64,000 nucleotides of DNA from Bordetella pseudohinzii. GTDB taxonomy: Bacteria > Pseudomonadota > Gammaproteobacteria > Burkholderiales > Burkholderiaceae_B. The notes under the pieces are model-generated. The model made no database searches. It had not been told where the DNA came from and worked only from the letters and a program-made list of their open reading frames with translations. Shown in pieces: positions 56,313-64,000 of the stretch (positions within the stretch are counted from its first letter, which is position 1; each line of letters begins with the position of its first letter). The translations under genes were made by a program, and so were the position numbers. The stretch spans positions 1-64,000 of the forward strand of contig NZ_JHEP02000020.1 in the NCBI RefSeq assembly GCF_000657795.2. Direction: 5' to 3'.

Positions 56313-57230
56313 TCAGGCCGGCTGGCCGGCGCCGGCCGCCGACGCCTGCGCGGCCTCCAGGCGCTGGGCCCGCAGGGCGTACTGCCGCGTCACCACGGCG
56401 CCAAAGAAAAAAATCTGCGCCGAGTAATAAATCCACAGCAATAGCGCGATCAGCGATCCCGCCGCGCCATAGGCCGAGGTCACGCCGCCGCGGCCCAGGT
56501 AGAGCCCTATGCCCCATTTGCCCAGCAAGAACAGCCCGGCCGTCACCACCGCGCCCGGGATCACATGGCGCCAGCGCACGGACACCGAGGGCAGCAGCTT
56601 GAAGATCACGGCAAACAGGGCTGTCACCACCGAAAAGGAAAACAGGTTGGCCAGCCACTCGCCGATCAGCGCCACCAGGGAGTAGGTCCACAACTCGCCA
56701 TAATAGCCGCGCGCCACGCCCATCGCGGCATTGACCGCCAGCGACAACAGCAGAAAACAGGCCAGCACCAGCACCAGGCCGAAAGACAGCATGCGGCTGC
56801 GCACCAGGCCCTGGATGCCGCCCGAACGGTCGGGCTCGGCCTCCCACAACTCATCCAGGCTGGCCTTGAGTTCGGCGAAAGCCGTGGTGGCGCTGAAGAC
56901 CAGCACCCCGATGGACAGCAGGGCGGCTACCCAGCCCTTGCCCGACTCGTGCGCGCTGGCCAGCACCGTCTGGATCACCTCGGCGCCGCGTTCGCCCGTC
57001 AGGTCGCGCACCTGGCCGAACAGCTCCGAGCGCACGGCTTCCTCGCCGAAGAAGGCGCCGGCCACCGCGATCACCAGGATGAGCATGGGCGCCAAGGAAA
57101 ACACCATGTACAGCGCCAGGGCCGCGCCCTTGCTGGCGGCGCGATGGCGCGACCATTGTTTGGCCGAATCCATCAATAGACCGGCCAGTTCTCTCGGATG
57201 GCAAAGCCGCAGCAGCGTGGGAAAACGCAT
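56313..57230 (-). CDS. YihY/BrkB-family integral membrane protein
   Basis: A 305-residue protein with about six transmembrane helices. The family pattern is clear: SKGAALALYMVFSLAPMLIL, WRHVIPGAVVTAGLFLLGKW and a C-terminal SAYGAAGSLIALLLWIYYSA. BrkB of B. pertussis was first linked to serum resistance, but the family is widespread and its transport role is unsettled. ATG 57230 is chosen for its GGAGGGG site. Confidence 0.88.
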   Translation of the reverse strand: MRFPTLLRLCHPRELAGLLMDSAKQWSRHRAASKGAALALYMVFSLAPMLILVIAVAGAFFGEEAVRSELFGQVRDLTGERGAEVIQTVLASAHESGKGWVAALLSIGVLVFSATTAFAELKASLDELWEAEPDRSGGIQGLVRSRMLSFGLVLVLACFLLLSLAVNAAMGVARGYYGELWTYSLVALIGEWLANLFSFSVVTALFAVIFKLLPSVSVRWRHVIPGAVVTAGLFLLGKWGIGLYLGRGGVTSAYGAAGSLIALLLWIYYSAQIFFFGAVVTRQYALRAQRLEAAQASAAGAGQPA

Positions 57231-57300
57231 GGACCCCTCCAACAGTGTCAGGCCCATTGTAGGCATCAAAACGGGGGCGCATGCAAGGCGCGCACAAAAC

Positions 57301-57326
57301 AAAACCCCCGGCGAACCGGGGGTTTT
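57301..57326. terminator. groESL terminator
   Basis: AAAACCCCCGG (57301-57311) and CCGGGGGTTTT (57316-57326) with a CGAA tetraloop form an 11-bp stem with U-rich ends, 60 bases beyond the groEL stop. Confidence 0.85.
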
Positions 57327-57385
57327 GATTGCAAAGGAGAGCCGCGCGGCGAAGGTACGCGGCGCTCCTGGCCGGAGGGCAGGAC

Positions 57386-59348
<1,963 letters not shown>

Positions 59349-59402
59349 GAGGAACTCCTGTTTCGATAACTAGAAGATTGATCGGTTATGCGCGGGAGGT
59401 TG

Positions 59403-59456
59403 TTAGCACTCACCGTCGACGAGTGCTAATTATAGGGATGACTCGTTAGGCTTCAA
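59403..59456 (-). promoter_or_regulatory. groES promoter with CIRCE element
   Basis: TTAGCACTC (59403-59411), nine bases, GAGTGCTAA (59421-59429) is a perfect CIRCE, the HrcA operator. On the minus strand TTGAAG (59456-59451), 16-bp spacer and TATAAT (59434-59429) form a sigma-70 promoter whose -10 touches CIRCE. CTTGAA with CCCTAT 14 bases downstream also fits a sigma-32 promoter. Confidence 0.9.
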
Positions 59457-59771
59457 GGGGGGATGCCGGCCCTGTTACATATTGGGCGGCGTGCCTTGGC
59501 GTTTTATATGTCCCCATATATTGACGAAGCCCATTCAACATGAGATTGACCACGCCCGGTCGCGCCTTGATGCACCCAGGGGGTTACATTTTTCGTGGTG
59601 GGCAGAAATTGACCATTGATTGCGCCTTTCCTTTTTGCTTCGGCCGCTGCGGCGCGGGGCTATATTGTGCGCAAATTCCGACTATCACCCACAAACAATG
59701 CCGGCTCGTCCCTCCGTGTTAATCGCGGACCGGGACGCCGCGGGCTATCGCAGACACAAGGGGACCCCGCT
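59457..59771 (+). other. Intergenic region upstream of the second autotransporter
   Basis: About 315 bases with no convincing gene. It contains AT-richer segments and possible promoter parts (TTGACC near 59609, TATATT near 59661) but no well-spaced pair. The ribosome site AAGGGGA (59758-59764) belongs to the autotransporter. No homopolymeric tract is present, unlike the autotransporter at the left edge. Confidence 0.4.
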
Positions 59772-62700
59772 TTGAATCATCGTTTGGTATGGAACCGCCG
59801 CCCGCGCGTCTGGCGCGCGGCGTCGGAACGGGCGTCGCCGTCGCGCGCGGGGCGAGCCTCGCCCGGTCCCGTCTTGCTGCTGCGCCGCCATGCGCTGGGC
59901 GCGGCGCTGGCGCTTGGATTGGCCGGGGCAGGCGGAACGGCGCAGGCAGCCTGTGTCGCCGTCGGTGCGGTCGTCCAATGTTCGCCGCCGAGCAACCCGC
60001 TATTGCCGTTCTATGCGAATTCATCCGATAACCTTATTGTCACGGTGAACCTCGGGGCGATACTGAGCGTTTTGGACTCGTCCGGCGGTACGGCGCTGAG
60101 CCTGTCCGGCAAGGGCGTGACCCTGGTGAACCACAGCACGATCAACGCCAATCTGTACAGCTCAAATACGACCGCAGCGACCGGGGTGTTCATCGGCAAT
60201 GCCTCGGGCAGCATCCTGAGCGTGAGCAATGAGACATCGGGGATTATCGCTGGCGTTACCGCCGGCGTCGGCGGTAACGCCAGCCTGCCGTCGCTACAGG
60301 GCATGGCCCTGGTCGTGCGGAACGGCATCGGTGGGGACAGCTACATTAACAATGCGGGCTGGATACACAGCACCGACGTGGCGGGGCAGGTCTCGGCGGA
60401 TGCGGACAAGGCGGTGATCGCGGCCTACGGCGGCGCAAGAGTGGAATTCGTCAATACCGGCACCATCGTCGGCCGCGTCGCGTTGGAGGCCGCCGGCTCT
60501 CCCGGCCAGGGCCACAGTTTTACCAACGCCGGGGCCATCGTCGGCGGCGTATCGCTGGGCCAGGGCGGCAACAATACCTTCACGGCTGTCTCCGGTTCCT
60601 CGGTGCAGCGCGGTACGGGAACGTCGTCCGCGGATCTGATGGTGGCGGGCTTGCCCGGACTGGCCTTCGCGCCAGCCGGCAAGGTCGATGGCGGCGCGGG
60701 CGGGGGCAATACGCTGGTGCTGCAGAACGTGGCGCCGTCGTCCGGCGTCGGCAGCGGCACGGGGGGGCCGCTCACCCCGATTTCGGGTACGTCTTACGTC
60801 AATTTCCAGAACCTGCGCATCAATAGCGGTACCTGGGAATTGCAGGACGCGCCCCTGGCTTCCGGCGGCAGCGTGAACTTGAACGGCGGCTTGGCAATAC
60901 TGGCCCATGGCGGCATGCTCGGGGTCGGTCCGATCCATGCGAATGGCGGCGCGATCGCTGTCAGCGGCAGTTCCGGAACCCCGAGGATAGCCAATGATTT
61001 CGTGCTCGGCAGCGGCGGGCTGACGGTCACCGGCGCCAACGGCCTGACGCTGTCAGGCACGCTGTCCGGCGCGGGCGGCCTGACACTGACCGGCGCCGGC
61101 ACGGTCATCCTGACCGGCGCCGGCAATCATGCAGGCGGCACGACGGTGCTGTCCGGCACCCTGCAGATCGGCAACGGCGCCGGCACGGGCAGCCTGGCGG
61201 GCAATGCGGACATCGCGGCGGGCGCCGCGCTGGTCTTTAATCGCAGCGATACGGTCCGCTTCAACGGCGTACTGCGCGGCGCTGGCGAGCTCCGCCAGGC
61301 CGGCGCCGGCACCCTGGTGTTGGCCGGTGACAATACCCTAGGCGGCAGGACGATCATCGATGCCGGCACCCTGCAAGTGGGCGACGGCGGCAATCATGGC
61401 TCGCTGAGCGGCGATATCGTCAACAACGCCAACCTGCGGTTCGACCGTGCCGACGATTCGGTCTACGGCGGCGTGATTTCCGGCGCCGGCGCGACGGCCA
61501 AGGCCGGGGCCGGCAGGCTCTCTCTCACCGGCGACAGCAGCGCCTATACGGGCGTCACGCAAGTAACGGCCGGCGCCCTGCAGGTGGATGGGGGGCTTGG
61601 CGGCCATGTCCAGGCCGCGAATGGCGCAACCTTGTCCGGCGCCGGGACGCTGGGCCAGGTGACTATCGCGTCCGGCGCCACCCTGGCCCCGGGCAACGCC
61701 GCCGCGCCCACGGGCCGCATGAACGTGCAGGGTGACCTGGCCTTTCAGGCGGGCGCCGTGTATCGCGTCGCCACCACTTCCGATGGCGCGGCCAGCAATG
61801 TGCGGGTGGCCGGCGGCGCCACGCTGACGGGCGCCACCGTGCAGGTAGCGCCCTCGGCGGGGAACTACGCCGAGAACACGAGCTACGACATCCTGCACGC
61901 CGGCGGCAGCTTCAACGGCACCCGCTTTGCCGGGGTGGCGTCCGATCTGGCCTATCTGGCGCCTTCGTTGAGTTATTCGGCCAACGACCAGGATGTCAGC
62001 CTCACGCTGACCCGCAAGCAGGTCCCGCCTGGCACCGATGCCGGCAGTCCCGAGCCCTCCGAGCCGGGCGGCCCTGCCACGCAGCCCGGTCCGGACAACG
62101 CCACGCGCCCGATTCGCTTCGCCGATCTGGTCAGCGGCGGCAACGCGGTGGCCACCGCCAATGCCGTCGATAGCATGCCGGCCGCCAACGAGGTCTACCG
62201 CCATGCCTTGAGCCTGCCCAATGGCGCGCCGCAGTCATTCTTCACCGCGCTCTCGGGCGCCAGCCACGCCAACGCCGTCGGCGCCTTGCAGGGCTTGAGC
62301 GGTCAGGCGCGCAGCCTGCCGTTCTCGCATCTGCGCGCCAACCTCGGCGCCGGCATGCGCGCCGGTTCGCCGACCGCGGCCGTGGGCGTGAGCGACGCGG
62401 CGCCGGCCTCATCGGTGCTGCCCGCCTCCAACGCGCAGCCCGCATGGGCCGAGCTGGTCGGCAACTGGCAGCGGCTGGGCGCCACCGGCGACACCTCGGA
62501 GGCGCGCATGCACACGGGCGGCGTCTTCGCCGGCGCCGACGGCGCGATCGGCGCCGGCTGGCGCCTGGGCGGCGCACTGGGCTACACCGACAGCAAGGTG
62601 CGCACCGGCGGCGTGGACGACAAGACCGATATCTCCAGCTACAGCGCCATCGTCTACGGCGGCAAGGCCTTTGACGCCGGCGCCGGCAAGCTCAACCTGC

Positions 62701-63269
62701 TGCTGGGCGCGGCCTACACCTGGCATGACATCGACAGCAAGCGGCGCATCGCCGTGGGCGGCCTGGACCAGACGCTGCGCGCCGATTACGGCGCCAGCAC
62801 CACCCAGCTGTTCACCGAATTGGGCTATGCATTGCCCGCCGGGCCGTCGCTGACCTTGGAGCCCTACGCCGGCCTGGCCTGGGCCAATCTGCGCAGCCGC
62901 GCCTTTCAGGAAAGCGGCGGCAGCGCCGCGCTCTCGGGCGCCAGCCAGACCAACCAGACCACCACGAGCACGCTGGGCCTGCGCGGCCGCCAGGCGCTGA
63001 CGCTGGGCGAGTTCCAGGGCGGGCTCAGCGCCGGCGCGGGCTGGCGCCATGCGTTTGGCGACGTGAACCCGACGTCGCGGCTGGCCTTCGACGCGGGCAA
63101 TGCGTTCACGGTGGCGGGCGCGCCGATTGCCCGCAATGCGGCGGTGCTCGAAGCGGGACTGGATGCCCAGGTCGGCCGTCGCGCGACGGTGAGCCTGAGC
63201 TATGCCGGCCAGTTCGGTTCGGGCAACCAGGACCACAGCGCCACGCTGGCCTGGCGGTGGGCGTTCTGA
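59772..63269 (+). CDS. Type V autotransporter with extended signal peptide
   Basis: An 1165-residue autotransporter. I start at TTG 59772 because AAGGGGA lies seven bases upstream and the protein then begins MNHRLVWNRRPRVWRAASE, an extended-signal-peptide-region pattern, followed by a hydrophobic core and cleavage near AQA-ACVAVG (residue 59). The passenger (about 60-760) is beta-helical; residues 415-660 hold autotransporter-associated beta-strand repeats (GAGGLTLTGAGTVILTG, GAGTLVLAGDNTLGG). A Pro/Gly/Glu linker lies near 757-780. The translocator barrel (about 888-1165) starts near QPAWAELVGNWQRL and ends AWRWAF. No protease triad or RGD is evident. Confidence 0.92.
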   Translation: MNHRLVWNRRPRVWRAASERASPSRAGRASPGPVLLLRRHALGAALALGLAGAGGTAQAACVAVGAVVQCSPPSNPLLPFYANSSDNLIVTVNLGAILSVLDSSGGTALSLSGKGVTLVNHSTINANLYSSNTTAATGVFIGNASGSILSVSNETSGIIAGVTAGVGGNASLPSLQGMALVVRNGIGGDSYINNAGWIHSTDVAGQVSADADKAVIAAYGGARVEFVNTGTIVGRVALEAAGSPGQGHSFTNAGAIVGGVSLGQGGNNTFTAVSGSSVQRGTGTSSADLMVAGLPGLAFAPAGKVDGGAGGGNTLVLQNVAPSSGVGSGTGGPLTPISGTSYVNFQNLRINSGTWELQDAPLASGGSVNLNGGLAILAHGGMLGVGPIHANGGAIAVSGSSGTPRIANDFVLGSGGLTVTGANGLTLSGTLSGAGGLTLTGAGTVILTGAGNHAGGTTVLSGTLQIGNGAGTGSLAGNADIAAGAALVFNRSDTVRFNGVLRGAGELRQAGAGTLVLAGDNTLGGRTIIDAGTLQVGDGGNHGSLSGDIVNNANLRFDRADDSVYGGVISGAGATAKAGAGRLSLTGDSSAYTGVTQVTAGALQVDGGLGGHVQAANGATLSGAGTLGQVTIASGATLAPGNAAAPTGRMNVQGDLAFQAGAVYRVATTSDGAASNVRVAGGATLTGATVQVAPSAGNYAENTSYDILHAGGSFNGTRFAGVASDLAYLAPSLSYSANDQDVSLTLTRKQVPPGTDAGSPEPSEPGGPATQPGPDNATRPIRFADLVSGGNAVATANAVDSMPAANEVYRHALSLPNGAPQSFFTALSGASHANAVGALQGLSGQARSLPFSHLRANLGAGMRAGSPTAAVGVSDAAPASSVLPASNAQPAWAELVGNWQRLGATGDTSEARMHTGGVFAGADGAIGAGWRLGGALGYTDSKVRTGGVDDKTDISSYSAIVYGGKAFDAGAGKLNLLLGAAYTWHDIDSKRRIAVGGLDQTLRADYGASTTQLFTELGYALPAGPSLTLEPYAGLAWANLRSRAFQESGGSAALSGASQTNQTTTSTLGLRGRQALTLGEFQGGLSAGAGWRHAFGDVNPTSRLAFDAGNAFTVAGAPIARNAAVLEAGLDAQVGRRATVSLSYAGQFGSGNQDHSATLAWRWAF

Positions 63270-63512
63270 CGGCCCTCTATCAGGCGGTGCCCTGACGGGC
63301 GGGCGGCGCGAGGGTATCCGGGCATGGCGGCGGTCATCCGGCCGCGCCGCGGGCCCTTGCCCCGCGCCGGCGGTTTGGCGCAATTCAGCGATCCGCCGTC
63401 CGGACTTGCCTATTCGCGCGGCGCGGGAGGGCGTACCATTCGTCCTACAGATTTCTACCGACAGGCTTGGGCGGGGCCATCCTGGCTGCGGGCGCCGCCA
63501 CCTGGAGCGAAT

Positions 63513-64000
63513 ATGGATACGATCGACACATTGGTGCTGCGCACCTTGAGGGATTGGCGCGCGGCCGGCCGCCGCGCCGTGCTGGCCACGGTGGTGCGCA
63601 CCTGGGGCTCGTCGCCGCGGCCCGTGGGCGCGATGATGGCCCTGTGCGAAGACGGCGCGGTGGTGGGCTCGGTGTCGGGCGGCTGTATCGAGGACGACCT
63701 GATCGCGCGCTATACCCAGGCCTATGGCCGCGGCGCCATTCCGGCCGGCCCTCCCGAGCGGGTCCGCTACGGCGTCAGCGCCGACGAGGCGCACCGTTTC
63801 GGGCTGCCTTGCGGCGGCACGCTGGAGCTGCTGCTGGAATTCGATCCCGACGCGCGGTCGCTGGACATGCTGGTGGACCGCCTGGACGGCGGCGAGCTGG
63901 TGCTCAGGGAGGTGGATTGCGCCGACGGCGCCGTGCAATTGCGCGCCGCCGATGCGCCGGATGCGCTGCGGTTCGACGGCGCGCGCCTGACAAACACGCT
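63513..64000 (+). CDS. XdhC-family protein, 5' part
   Basis: The frame opens at ATG 63513 (GGAG just upstream) and runs off the window, giving about 162 residues. VVRTWGSSPRPVGAMMAL, SVSGGCIEDDL and FGLPCGGTLELLLE are XdhC/CoxI signatures. Such proteins insert the sulfurated molybdenum cofactor into xanthine dehydrogenase or related molybdoenzymes; those genes may lie beyond the edge. It is separated from the autotransporter by 243 bases with no obvious terminator. Confidence 0.9.
   Translation, partial: MDTIDTLVLRTLRDWRAAGRRAVLATVVRTWGSSPRPVGAMMALCEDGAVVGSVSGGCIEDDLIARYTQAYGRGAIPAGPPERVRYGVSADEAHRFGLPCGGTLELLLEFDPDARSLDMLVDRLDGGELVLREVDCADGAVQLRAADAPDALRFDGARLTNT

Noticed and set aside
62409..63938. 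509-codon minus-strand frame over the autotransporter barrel
   Set aside because: Antisense shadow of the translocator domain and the XdhC start.

Overview
The window is GC-rich (roughly two thirds G+C) bacterial chromosome and looks like Alcaligenaceae, most likely a non-classical Bordetella. The reasons are the orphan Bug-type solute receptors, two type V autotransporters, an autotransporter start region carrying a long homopolymer, and a typical Betaproteobacterial housekeeping order (TPR protein-lolB-ispE-tRNA-Gln-prs-rplY-pth-ychF; ribBA-ribH-nusB-thiL-pgpA-pncC). The species assignment is inference. I found no rRNA, CRISPR array, insertion sequence, prophage or replication origin.

Region by region. 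1-1.0 kb: 5' part of an autotransporter on the minus strand; a 21-base G/C homopolymer separates its only plausible start from the passenger frame, so it reads as phase-OFF. 1.2-4 kb: FadR-type regulator with an operator-like promoter, then an LtaS/sulfatase-fold membrane enzyme. 4-7.7 kb: homogentisate catabolism (fahA, hmgA) with a divergent LysR regulator. 7.7-10.7 kb: flavin monooxygenase, DUF2783 protein and a metallo-beta-lactamase-fold protein lacking several metal ligands. 10.8-19.6 kb: mutM and divergent housekeeping genes. 19.6-21.6 kb: a lower-GC patch with a secreted transglutaminase-like protein and two small membrane proteins.

21.6-32.6 kb: the most interesting block. A six-gene minus-strand operon (family III CoA-transferase, enoyl-CoA hydratase, HMG-CoA-lyase-like enzyme, acyl-CoA dehydrogenase, MmgE/PrpD, AMP-forming CoA ligase) is flanked by two paralogous Bug receptors and a FAH-family hydrolase. 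A divergent GntR/UTRA regulator sits beside two perfect AATGTACGTACATT palindromes, and the same palindrome core precedes the distant Bug gene. I infer one co-regulated pathway for uptake and CoA-dependent breakdown of an unidentified carboxylic acid.

32.6-35 kb: PepSY membrane protein, an internally deleted TonB-dependent receptor and a DUF2946 protein, apparently a decayed metal-uptake locus. 35.4-42.2 kb: asmA-like gene, an isolated MOSC N-terminal domain, benE, ferredoxin, coaD, rsmD and ftsY. 42.2-49.2 kb: CYTH/CHAD protein, then a phosphonate-type ABC transporter operon with its own IclR regulator and HAD phosphatase but no C-P lyase genes.

49.3-57.2 kb: riboflavin, thiamine and phospholipid genes (ribBA, ribH, nusB, thiL, pgpA, pncC), pyrF, ndh, dgkA and a YihY/BrkB-family membrane protein. 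57.3-59.5 kb: groES-groEL with a perfect CIRCE element. 59.8-63.3 kb: a complete autotransporter with an extended signal peptide. 63.5 kb to the edge: start of an XdhC-family gene.
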